From: Catenaria anguillulae PL171
Lineage: Eukaryota; Blastocladiomycota; Blastocladiomycetes; Blastocladiales; Catenariaceae
Direction: 5' to 3'
DNA length: 22,950 nucleotides
Assembly (NCBI GenBank): GCA_002102555.1
Contig: MCFL01000349.1
Span: 1-22,950, forward strand
The notes beneath the pieces were generated by a model that was given only the letters and a program-made list of their open reading frames with translations, did no database searches and was not told where the DNA came from. Positions 9,836 to 18,599 of the stretch are shown one piece after another; position 1 is the stretch's first letter; the number at the start of each line of letters is the position of its first letter. Made by a program: the position numbers and the translations under genes.

Positions 9836-10279
9836 GAGGAACGTGGGGATGCTTGATTATTTGTTTTTCAAGGAGATGGATCTTACTTGCGAGGGCGTGG
9901 ACACATGCGCCCTGGTTGAATTGGTGCTTTTGCTCATGTACATACATACACATTTGTCTTGCCGTCTTCACATTACGAGGTGGATCAACCCACGCCGATG
10001 GTTCATGGGCCACTCTTTCACATTTTGTCCGGCTGTGAAGATGTACGCTTCATCAATAAGCTGCATTCGAGCGATACCGCCAAGACAAGCTAGTTCCACA
10101 TCCACAAATTAGTCGTCGGTAGTGAGCAAACCAGTAGAACATACGACGGTATAAATAATGAATGTGGATACTATGTATATCCTTCCCCGTATTACAGAAA
10201 TGCAAAACCCATCACCTATGGGCAAATACAGACACAAAACCAAAACTCTTGTCGTAGCCCACAATCTCCCATTTCAGAA
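9836..10279. other. Convergent 3' intergenic region
   Basis: This gap separates the stops of a plus-strand and a minus-strand gene and should contain both 3' untranslated regions. TGTACATA is at 9937-9944 on the plus strand. On the minus strand a TGTAAT sequence near 10195 may serve the SUZ-domain gene. No further gene is supported. Confidence 0.5.
9937..9944 (+). promoter_or_regulatory. TGTACATA 3'-UTR motif after the duplicated-domain gene
   Basis: This is the third plus-strand gene with the octamer in its 3' region, here about 102 bases past the stop and followed by CATACACA. A Puf-type site or a cleavage-factor signal is inferred. Confidence 0.35.
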
Positions 10280-11757
10280 CTAACTGCTCGGCTTCCACAG
10301 CCTTCCCCGCCCACGATTACTCGCCCCCGACCGTGACCGCCTGACGTCCGCCCCACCTGTTCCTTGCTGTTGCTGCTGCTGCTGCTGCTGCGAATACTGT
10401 GGATACTGCTGCTGCCCGGCCGTCCCCGGTGCGCCACGTCCCATTCCACCGTTGTACCCGCCACGTGCCGGTGGCGTGTACACGACCTGCGGATGTGGCC
10501 CAGGCGGTCCCATATACTGGGGCAGCTGCTGTGCACTCGCCCCCAACTGCATTCCGGCCATTTGCCTCTCAAGCAACCCGGCCGCGGTCCCAGCGGTTGC
10601 ATCACTTGCCACAAATGCCGCCGCCGCATTGGGTGCGCCCGAATTGCTCGTTGCACTGCCCGAGCGCGCGGGACTCGTTCTGGCACCGGCAGCGAATGCG
10701 GGCGACCCCGTCCGCGACGCATTGGCGCTTCCGGCAGGGCTCGTGCCGGCAATCGGAAACAGGACAAATGGCGGGGGCGTGTTTGAAGCGGGCGGATAGA
10801 TCGGAAACGGCGGCGGGTTGCGCGGTTTGGGCAAGTGCATGGATCGGAGCTGGTCCATGGGCGGCGGCGGCGGGATCGGGTAGGCGGGGATGCCCGCCAG
10901 GTGAACGTACCCGATGGATGCTTGCGCCGCCGCGTACGGATTTGGCGCAGAGTGAGCATGACCTGGGGCAGGTGTGTAAGGAATGGCAGCGTAGCCCGGC
11001 GCCATCGGGTTGGACGTGGGTACGTAAGCGACAGGCATGCGGCGGTACTCGGACATGTCTTCTTGCTCCATGTCCGAGGTGGCGTTGTTGATGGGCGATC
11101 GCTGTTTGCCGCGGGTCGAGTGGATCGAAATGCTCCCGCCTGCAGGGTCATTGGTGGATGCCGCAGACGTAAAAGACTCGCTGCCACTTGCTTGCGTTGT
11201 TCCGGGACCAGCGGATCCCTGGTAGCCATTGCTGTTTCCGGGCGGAGTCGCCGCCCCGCTGCCCGCGCCGCCGCTTGGTGAATTGGTCGTGGACCGTTGC
11301 GGGGGCGTCGGGGTCGTGACACTAGCGGTCAAGAGCGCATCTGCATCGTTGCCGAGAATCCGTTCGCGTGCACGCTGGTACTCGAGCTCCTTTTCTTTTG
11401 CGCGCGACTCGAGGTCTTCGGTGGTTGGTGTCACTGTGGTAGTGCCCTCGGCCTTGCGATCGGCTGTGTTGCGTCGCTTGAGGATTTTGATCTTTGTGGG
11501 CGGCGGGGCAGGCGCAACGTTGTGCTGGTCGGCGGCCATGAGGGTGAGCGGGTCGTCGTCCTGTTGGTTGCCGGCTTTCCAGATGTAGCCTTGGCCGTCA
11601 TCCTGCTGCAATCGAGTGAGTGGTGTGCGCTTCCAGAGTGCCGAGGGGCAGGGCGTGCCAGGAAGCATACCTTGGACTGAGAAGAGGTGGCAGACGGCGG
11701 GGGCAGAGAGTCTGCCAAGTCGGCAAATGGATCCTCGGCTTGGATTGGGGCAGACAT
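10280..11757 (-). CDS. SUZ-domain RNA-binding protein with a Gln-rich tail
   Basis: Two exons are inferred on the minus strand, 11757-11671 and 11605-10280, joined across a 65-base GTATGC...GCAG intron, giving 470 residues. After an acidic N-terminus, residues about 52-110 match the SUZ domain: PPTKIKILKRRNTADRKAEG, then the charged helix KEKELEYQRARERILG. SUZ domains bind RNA and occur in SUZRD1-like and R3H-SUZ proteins linked to mRNA regulation. No R3H domain precedes it here. The remaining 350 residues are low complexity, rich in Pro, Ala, Ser, Gly and Tyr, with a glutamine run encoded by the trinucleotide repeat at about 10364-10391. The extreme C-terminus carries RG motifs (SNRGRGRLWKPSS) that can also bind RNA. 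The acceptor could be one CAG further downstream, which would drop a single Gln. Confidence 0.85.
10364..10391 (+). repeat. GCT/CAG trinucleotide repeat coding for polyglutamine
   Basis: A run of about nine GCT/TGC units on the plus strand reads as CAG codons on the minus strand, giving a glutamine run near the C-terminus of the SUZ-domain protein. One unit is interrupted by GTT. Such tracts are prone to length change. Confidence 0.85.
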
Positions 11758-12111
11758 GATGATGCCCTCGGAGAGTGTGTCGGATCAATCGGTCCAGGAG
11801 GGTGGGGTGGCAGAAGCCGGCAAAGCAAGGGATTGAGGGCAGACGGGGAGAGATTACGGCGTGTGGCGAGTCGAGGACGGAATGCCTCGAGTGCTCATTA
11901 TGTGCATGGTATCGATATCGTCTGACATTCTTCTGAGAACGTTTCCCTCAAGTAAATGTAAACATAACATTGACCGCAACGATGAACGCAGTTTTCCCGT
12001 TTCCGCTTCTCATGGCACTCTGATCCGCAGCCGTCCACACTCTGCTCTTCTTCACAGAACCGATTGCTGTGTACAGATAAATACAACAACACATATCATC
12101 CACACACGCCC
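11758..12111. other. Intergenic region between two minus-strand genes
   Basis: It contains the promoter of the SUZ-domain gene and the 3' end of the WD-like gene. On the minus strand a TGTACA sequence lies near 12071, about 40 bases past the WD-like gene's stop, resembling the 3' motif seen elsewhere here. Nothing else stands out. Confidence 0.5.
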
Positions 12112-15101
12112 TCAGTACCCAAACGTCCTCCTGACCCCACCCGGCGGCGACAGCTGCCCACTATAGTACGACACGTTGGCGTTGCGATCCACCGCCTCCA
12201 AGACCCATGCGCTTGGCCGCACAAGCACCACCTCATTACGGGCCTTTTCTGCGTTCCAGTCCACCGTCACCAGGTGATTTGGCAGCACGCCAGAGTCAAT
12301 GAATGCGACTTGAGCGATCCCGGGCTTGTCGTGGTGCAGAAACATCCCATTGTCCTATTGGTTTTGAACAGAAAAGGATCAGTAACTTGAACATGCAGGG
12401 CAAAATTGGCGAAACCTGCAAGGATACGAGGCGTACCACATCATTCACATCCCAAAACTGCATCCGCCCACCACACATAACCACAAACATACTCGGCCGA
12501 TTCGGATCAAATCTGACCGTGAACTTATTGGCGCCAGTGCCCTCGCCGCTGCCAGGATCCCGTGCCACATCCAGCATGTGATCCCACTTCATCTTTGCGG
12601 CTTGCTCGCCCACAGGCAACAGCATCACAACCAGCGGAAACACCAGCACGGCGTGTGTGCCCGCGGCATTCACGGTGGCCGCCAAGATGGATGCCTGCGG
12701 ATCGTAAAACTTGGACACGGGAATCAATGTATGCTCGCGCCACACAAACAAGTTTTTCGCCGTGGCAATATAAAACACGCGCGCGTCATTGCCACCGCCA
12801 CCGCCGGCGGGTGCTTTGCGGCATGCGATCGAGTGAACTTGCTCGTGCAGTTCAATGTGCGTGGGTGGTTCGAGGTGCGGCACGTCGGATGCCGCGGCAG
12901 GATCCGCCAATGTGGACGAGGCCGACGAGACGGATGCAGCAGCAGCAGACATGAGCTGGTCCAAATCCCACACGCTCACGCCGCCGGCATCATCGCCAAT
13001 CACTACACACTCGTTTTCCACCTGCACACAAGTGATGGACCGGGCAAGCTGGTCGATCCGAAACACGTCGAGCCGCGCAACGGGACGCAGGTACGCCGTG
13101 TCGGTGGCAAATGGCAGCGTATCGCCGCCGTCTTGGCCACTGGCACCTGTCGGCGAATCCATCAGCTGGTAGACTGTCACTTCGTCGGGGACACGCTCGG
13201 CAACGCCGCGAGCCGGAATTCCGGCTTCCCAGATGAGCACAAGCGCCGGGCTGAGCACGTGGTGCAGATGTGCAGCTGGTGGTGGCGACCTGAGCCTTGG
13301 TGGTGGGGAGAGCAGCGACGACAAGGACGCGCGTTTCGGTGCAGGTTGGGGCGTGGGTGAGGTTAGCCCAGGCCACGTGTGTTGCTGGTGCGGCGTGTGT
13401 TGCTGGTGCTCTTGGCGCGCGGCCGAGGACGCCGCATGCGCAGGGGACATGGGATGGGTAGATGCGACGACGGTGGGTGGTGGAACAAGCGAGTACACGC
13501 CTGCGATGGTTCTCGAGCACAGGGGTGTTGCCAGCGGGCCCAGAAACACCGCCCGGTCGGCACTTGCCAGTGGAATCTGCCCGCGCGCAGCGGCTGCGGC
13601 AACCGATGCTTGATTCTCTGGGTGGCCGCTCGCGTGCAGCCGAAGACCCAGGCGGTACAGCGACGTGTCGACCGAAACGAGTACCTGTGCCCACGACGAG
13701 GCCACAGAGAGTTGTGAAGTTGCATTTGGCGACCCTGGTGGTGAGAAAGGTGGGATCACAGTAACGGCTGTGGGGGGCGGGCTGGCAGTGTGGTGCCTCG
13801 GGAGCATGGTGCGTAAAAGCACGTCGTACACGATAGGCGCAGTTTCAAGCCAGTTGGCCGAGGACCGGTCGGCGCGTGGGTCGAATGCCAGCACGAGCGG
13901 CAGTGTAGAGTTTCGAAGAAGCGCAAAGGGATCCGGTCCGTTGGATCCAAAGATGCTCGGAACAAATCGCGCCTGTGGAGGGGCTTGCATGATGGCTGTT
14001 TCAAGCAACGTGAGCTCCGCATTTGGCTCGTCTATGGTGTCAAATGCATGCGCCGATGTTGCGGAAACCGGGAGCGCTTGGACCAGAGTGGGCATGATGC
14101 GCCGCTTTTTCGGTGGGCCGGGAGGTGCCGGATCTGAATGTGAGGGCGAGCGATCCCGTCGTGTGCCTGCAGCAAGTGGTGTCGGGGAGTGAGATGCACG
14201 GGCCATTGAAGCGGTAGATGATCGCGGAGGACTTGTTCTACCATCCAGTCCCCTCACATGGCCAGGAGCGGCCAAGTGTGCATGACCATGACTGTCAACC
14301 AAGTTGGTGACGAAGCAAACGGTCGATCCCTGCACCAAGACGGGGGGGAGGTAATTGGGCGACGCATCGTGCTTGACCAGTTGGGCGTGCACAGTCTTTG
14401 CCGCGTCGGGATGGTTGAAGAGCACAGCTGCTGTTGCAGCAGCTCTTGTGTCATGATGCGGGATCAAGTCTGATTTGAGCAAAACGCCAAGCAACGTGGT
14501 ACGACGCGGGCCAGGAAGCCGGCGCACGCCTTGCTGGGCAAGCTTGTAGACGCTGTGCAGTTTGCGTGTTAGGTCGTTACCAGTGGGCGGGGCGTCGGAG
14601 TCGGCAGACGATTTGACAAGTGTGAATTCGATGCGGGCGAGGTCTCGGGCAATAGGGATCGGAACACAGAGCTCGGGCGTGACGGGGTCAGGTAGAGACG
14701 GATCCGAGTAGGATGAAAAGGGGATGCGGTCAAAGGCGTGGATCATCTACTATCGGCGTATGTGTGCATGTGCAAACCGGTTGTCAGATGTGGCTACGAT
14801 GACATGGAAAGGGAAATGACAGACGTGATCCAACGATGGAAACTGAATAAGGCCCTCCTTGCGAGAGTGGACAATGTTGACCGAGTCTGGGTCGATTGCG
14901 TACTGGATGCCGTGCGCGTCGAGGTGCTGGCGGAATGCGTCGAGAGCGGCTGTCTCGGGAATGGTGAATGTGGACGGGTGAGTCAAGGCGTCCGGGTGTA
15001 CCTCTACAGGCGCCGAATCACCTAAAACGGGCGACAGAGTGTGGTCGCGGGTGTGGAGGAGTCATTGGCATCGAGTGGGAACGTAGTGTACGTTTGTGCA
15101 T
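12112..15101 (-). CDS. Large WD/beta-propeller-like protein of unknown function
   Basis: The core exon 14746-12437 encodes 770 codons and joins across an 82-base intron (GTACGC...AATAG) to a last exon 12354-12112 of 81 codons, ending GGVRRTFGY. Upstream, an exon from 15021 (after TTTTAG) is open through [20 protein letters not shown]. Its donor is either 14825/14824 (GTCTGT) or 14798/14797 (GTAGCC). That exon has no ATG, so a 10-base first exon at 15101-15092 (MHK plus one base) is my best guess for the start. The total is about 920-930 residues. WD-like strands are visible near the end: [20 protein letters not shown] followed by SVWDLD, then [19 protein letters not shown], then [19 protein letters not shown] followed by [10 protein letters not shown]. 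The middle is Pro/Ser/His-rich with a basic PPKKRRIM stretch that could be a nuclear localisation signal. The role is unknown. Core confidence is high, N-terminus low. Confidence 0.75.
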
Positions 15102-15367
15102 TTGGTCACTGACAACATGGATGAGTATCGATGCAAAATTAATTAAAAACTTTCGTCTCACACACGCAGATCGGCGGCCGTCCAACAGCCTTCCATCTTC
15201 CTTCCATTGGCCTTCCAGCTCACAGACTTGCGAGACAGTCGAGACAGGACATTCCTTCTGGATGTCGGCGCCAGAGCTTGGACCCATGATGGACTGGCCC
15301 ATGTATGTACATGTACTATCCCCCGACACCCAACGCACTCGAGATCGACACGACTTCAAGCACCGCA
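15102..15367. promoter_or_regulatory. Divergent promoter between the WD-like gene and the cyclophilin gene
   Basis: It separates two divergent starts. A T/A-rich patch lies at about 15136-15150 and a perfect palindrome, GTACATGTAC, at 15307-15316, 52 bases before the cyclophilin ATG. The same palindrome occurs at 18339-18348 and a close relative upstream of the PDCD2-like gene. Confidence 0.45.
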
Positions 15368-16409
15368 ATGACCACTTCCGGGACCCTCAAGGCCGCGCTC
15401 ACCCGCGCCGTGCTGCTTCTCATCGTCGCGGGCGCCTGTCTGGCGCCGCTTGCCACCGCAGCGCGACAGGAAAGCCCGAAGTCACCGACAAGGTGTATTT
15501 CGACATCAAGATCGGCGACAAGGATGCGGGCCGCATTGTGATTGGCCTTTATGGCAAGGTTGTTCCCAAGACGGTCGCAAACTTCAAGGCGCTTGCCACG
15601 GGCAAGCACGACGGAAAGGAGCTCGGGTTTGGGTACAAGGGCAGTGGGTTCCATCGCGTCATCCCGGTACCTATCTGTTTCCTTTTGGAACCGCTTGCTT
15701 ACTTTCGATTGCGCTCCTGCTGGTCATGTTGTTTCTAACGATGTGTTTTCCTTTGTGCTCTGGCGTCAGTCCTTCATGATTCAGGGTGGCGATTTTACAA
15801 GGGGCGATGGCACAGGCGGAAAGAGGTACCGTTTTTGCCGGCCACCCATTGACATTCAAGCGACTTACACTTCTCCTCTCACAGCATCTACGGTGAGAAG
15901 TTTGAGGACGAAAACTTTGATCTCAAGCACACCGCCGCAGGAGTCCTTAGCATGGCCAATGCAGGCGCTGATACTGCATGTTTCACCCTTCTTTTCCTTG
16001 TGTAACCACCTGCCAAACTCACCCGGCTCATTCCCCGCGTCACAGAACGGTTCCCAATTCTTCATCACGACCGTGCCGACGCCCTGGCTCAACGGCCGCC
16101 ACGTAGTCTTTGGCAAGGTGATTGAGGGGATGCGCACAGTCCGCCGCATTGAAATGTCGGAAACCACGCCTGGGGACCGCCCAGTCAAGCCCGTGGTGAT
16201 TGCCGATGCGGGCGAGTTACCTTTGGACCCGCCTGCCGCCGCGGCCTACGGAGCAGCAGCGGAGGCCAGGTTGCCGGAGCCGCTGCACAGCAAAAGGGGA
16301 TGGCGTTGTCGTGGATCAGGATCAAGCCGGGTACTCAAAGCTCACCATCTTTGCGTGGTTGGTGGTCGTTGGTGGTGTGGCCTGTATGCAAAGCGCAGGT
16401 AAATGCTAG
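15368..16409 (+). CDS. Secretory-pathway cyclophilin (CypB-type peptidyl-prolyl isomerase), apparently membrane-anchored
   Basis: Exons are 15368-15666, 15770-15825, 15885-15975 and 16046-16409. The N-terminus is a good signal peptide ([20 protein letters not shown]), then the cyclophilin domain starts [13 protein letters not shown]. Catalytic and binding residues are present: FHRVI, the FMIQGGDFT segment, [17 protein letters not shown] and [12 protein letters not shown]. Such enzymes isomerise X-Pro bonds of folding proteins in the ER. The third intron begins with GC, not GT. The reading frame must move twice to keep this protein: once between signal peptide and domain near 15472 (one base short), and once near 16290-16306 in an AAAAGGGG run (one base extra). 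After the second shift the tail reads [19 protein letters not shown], a plausible membrane anchor. Without it the tail is Arg/Trp/Cys-rich and ends at 16402. The two shifts compensate, so total length stays 810 bases (269 residues). Assembly error is the simplest explanation. Confidence 0.88.
15976..16045 (+). other. GC-AG intron in the cyclophilin gene
   Basis: The 70-base intron begins GCATGT and ends TCACAG. Removing it yields ANAGADT|NGSQFF, the invariant cyclophilin sequence. The nearest GT donor, four bases inside it, would create a stop codon at the junction. GC-AG introns are a known minor class processed by the major spliceosome. Confidence 0.85.
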
Positions 16410-16898
16410 GTGTTGTGGGCGTATTGCGTGCGAGCGCGATTAATTGTGTATACTTCGGTCATTTCAATGAAATCGAAGGTAGATTTCTTCCGAAAGTTTT
16501 CGGGGGGCAAGACAGCAAGGCAACAGCAACGTAAAGGGGTGATCGGGTGTGTTGGTATCATGGGGAACCGAAGAAGATTAAGCTGAAAGAGAGAAGAAGT
16601 GGGCAGATGGTGGTTCAAGATCGAAAGCAAATGAAAACAAACAGAAAGGCAAGCATGGACAACCAAAGACGGGTTTGGGTTGATATGGAGCGCGAATCGA
16701 ATAGGAGAGATTGGCCAGGATGGAAAGATAGAGGATGCTAGACCAGCAACTGGGACAAGAATCATGGAGCCGCGAGAGAAAACGTCCAAGTATGCGCAAT
16801 CCGGCTTGGACGAAAGGAATACATGCGCAAGTAGCAGAGGGAAGTGCATGGTTGTTAACAAATGGGGATCGAAAACAAATGAGGACACTGCCGCATGG
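16410..16898. other. Intergenic, convergent 3' region
   Basis: This is the gap between the cyclophilin stop and the end of the unresolved minus-strand gene. It is purine-rich on the plus strand. The long minus-strand open frame through it is rich in Leu, Pro and Ser but shows no domain and is not supported as a gene. Confidence 0.45.
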
Positions 16899-17282
16899 TC
16901 ATCCTCGCCTCCCCGGGAAACCAATCGCATACCCATACTCGGTAACGGCACTACTTGCCGCAAACCCGCCTGAAGATGCTTGCTGTGCCTCAAACTGAAC
17001 CGTTGCCATTGCACCATCAACAAATCCCATTCCTGCCCCGACTTGTGGCGCATGTACCGGGCGCGTACTGGGTGAAATCGACATGCGCTCGAACGCATCG
17101 GCGAGGATACTTTTCGCCGCATACGATGAGCCAAGAGTCCCACGACTCGGCGACGACGGCTTTTGCTGACCCGTACGCGTGCTTGTAAACGGTAAAGCGA
17201 CTGGTTTTGCTTTGAATGAGCCCGGCTTGGTAAAGTAACTGCTCATCGCCGCAGCGCCACCGTGCGCCTTGCTACCACCCAT
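16899..17282 (-). CDS. Unrecognised Ser/Ala/Gly-rich reading frame, probably the 3' part of a larger gene
   Basis: The 127-residue frame starts MGGSKAHGGAAAMSSYFTKP and ends YGYAIGFPGRRG. It contains a plausible folded-looking segment, SSYAAKSILADAFERMSIS, followed by Pro- and Gly-rich sequence. It is in the same frame as the upstream 17301-18020 region, separated only by one TAA and 15 more bases, so the two may be one gene with an unseen intron, a sequencing error or stop read-through. MSSYF resembles the ISSYF sequence near the end of the upstream frame. I recognise no family. Confidence 0.35.
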   Translation of the reverse strand: MGGSKAHGGAAAMSSYFTKPGSFKAKPVALPFTSTRTGQQKPSSPSRGTLGSSYAAKSILADAFERMSISPSTRPVHAPQVGAGMGFVDGAMATVQFEAQQASSGGFAASSAVTEYGYAIGFPGRRG

Positions 17283-17300
17283 GGCGGGCGTCCCCCGCGC

Positions 17301-18344
17301 TTAAACGACCGGCCGACGACTGCGCTCGATGCAGGCGCCAGAGTGGGATCCGACAATGATTTTGAAAACAACCCGGTCCGTGTGCTGTCCCGTGCGCTTG
17401 AGTGTGCGAAAGTAGGAGCTGATTTTGGGTGCGTCGCCGCTGCCTGGCGCAACTGCTCCTTTGCCAATTGACTTTGCGCGCTTCAAGCCGCGCGGGCCCA
17501 AGAGGACATGGTGGTGCGAGTCTGAAACGGACCGGACGTGTGGGTATGGGATGAGGGTGCGGGCGCCGCGAGTGCGAGATGTACATTCGCCGTCGTCGGC
17601 CGTGTCCATGGGATCGTCGTCATCGTCATCGTCATCATCGTCCTCAGTCTCATTGGCCCCATCGTGGTCCAGGGAGAATGGATCGTGCGTGGGGCTTGAG
17701 CAGGACGTGTCAAGCGCAAAGAGTGGAATTGGATCGTACGCGAGGAGCGTCAGGTCGGTTGAGGAAAGGGTTGGTGAGGCCGGGAGTGAAATGGCCTTGG
17801 ATCGGCTCTTTGACGAGGTGGCGGCATAGAGGGACCGCGTGGGACCGGTGCATTGAGGTTTGGCGATGCAATGGAAGGCAGTTTGTCGGTGCCGCGGTCG
17901 GCATCTTGGTGGGCCCGGGAGCGGTGCGCAGCAAGCCCGGTGCTTGCAGTGACCAATGGCGTGGTTCTTGAGAGGGTTGAGTAGGACCGTACTGGACAGC
18001 GAACGGGAGCGAGCGATCACGCATCATGGCCAATGAAAAACGCAAAAGCGAAAAACGGGATATCCTTTTGCACTCGTAGAAAGCGTTAAGAGTCCCCTCG
18101 AGCTGGCGACAGACAGCGTGGACGCCTTATGCTTGATCGCCTGGTAGAGTGGTGACGACGACTCGGACAGAAGCATGAGCTTGAATGCAGCTCTCGGGTG
18201 TGAGTTGGATGGCAAGAGTGGATGGCGCGGAATAAGGCGGCGGTGACGGCAAGGAAGCGAGTTCGAGGATCGATTGCTGTGTGTCAAGAGTGTCGGGCAA
18301 TGCATTGTGAGCCAATACGGCCTATGGTTCCGCTTACTGTACAT
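17301..18344 (-). CDS. Unresolved acidic/serine-rich gene region
   Basis: Coding-like sequence runs through this region in more than one frame. At 18020-17301 one frame gives ISLPASPTLSSTDLTLLAYD, a run of ten Asp around 17612-17645, then VRSVSDSHHHVLLGPRGLKR and APKISSYFRTLKRTG, ending at TAA 17301-17303. It has no ATG at its start, so it is an internal or 3' exon. Upstream, 18344-18024 is open and includes FKLMLLSESSSPLYQAIKHK followed by a Ser/Thr-rich part. Another frame of the same bases gives TQQSILELASLPSPPPYSAP, which also looks coding. Either short introns or one-base slips divide the gene. KISSYFRTLKR resembles a PCNA-interacting peptide lacking its usual Gln. I do not recognise the protein and do not claim a model. 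Confidence 0.35.
17610..17647 (+). repeat. Asp-coding trinucleotide repeat (GTC/ATC)
   Basis: On the minus strand this tract reads as alternating GAT/GAC codons, giving about ten consecutive aspartates in the unresolved acidic gene. It is a low-complexity coding repeat, not a mobile element. Confidence 0.8.
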
Positions 18345-18599
18345 GTACGTTTTCTCTTCGTTTTCGTCTTGTACGCGAATCGGCCTCCGATCTCACAATG
18401 GGACACTGTAGGTTTGTACAGATTGGGAGGATCCGGGTCGAGGTTTCCGTCACGATTCCCACGACGTTGCCGCTTCGTTATCGCTCCAAGACAACGACAA
18501 AAGTCCAGGGAAATGAGATGACGTGAGGCAGAACAGGATAAAATACAGAGTTGCACACGTAAACAGAAAGTCTACCCCCAACCAACGAACAGCGGTAAG
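18345..18599. other. Short intergenic region
   Basis: It holds the 3' end of the PDCD2-like gene (minus strand) and the likely promoter of the unresolved gene. A GTACATGTAC palindrome lies at 18339-18348. A minus-strand TGTATTTT lies about 55 bases past the PDCD2-like stop. No gene is supported. Confidence 0.4.

Noticed and set aside
10364-10391. Trinucleotide run considered as a CRISPR or satellite repeat
   Set aside because: It is a simple CAG-type coding repeat with no spacers, within a eukaryotic gene.
10399-11281. Long plus-strand frames opposite the SUZ-domain gene
   Set aside because: They are antisense shadows of a GC-rich low-complexity coding region. The minus strand has the recognisable SUZ domain and spliced start.
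12562-14192. Several plus-strand frames of 100-260 codons opposite the WD-like gene
   Set aside because: Composition is Arg/Cys/Trp-heavy and no motif is seen. The minus-strand frame is 770 codons long and WD-like.
15409-15473. A short intron removing the cyclophilin signal-peptide core to repair the frame
   Set aside because: GT...AG pairs of 50 and 65 bases with the right length class exist, but each would delete the hydrophobic core of a good signal peptide. A one-base discrepancy is simpler.
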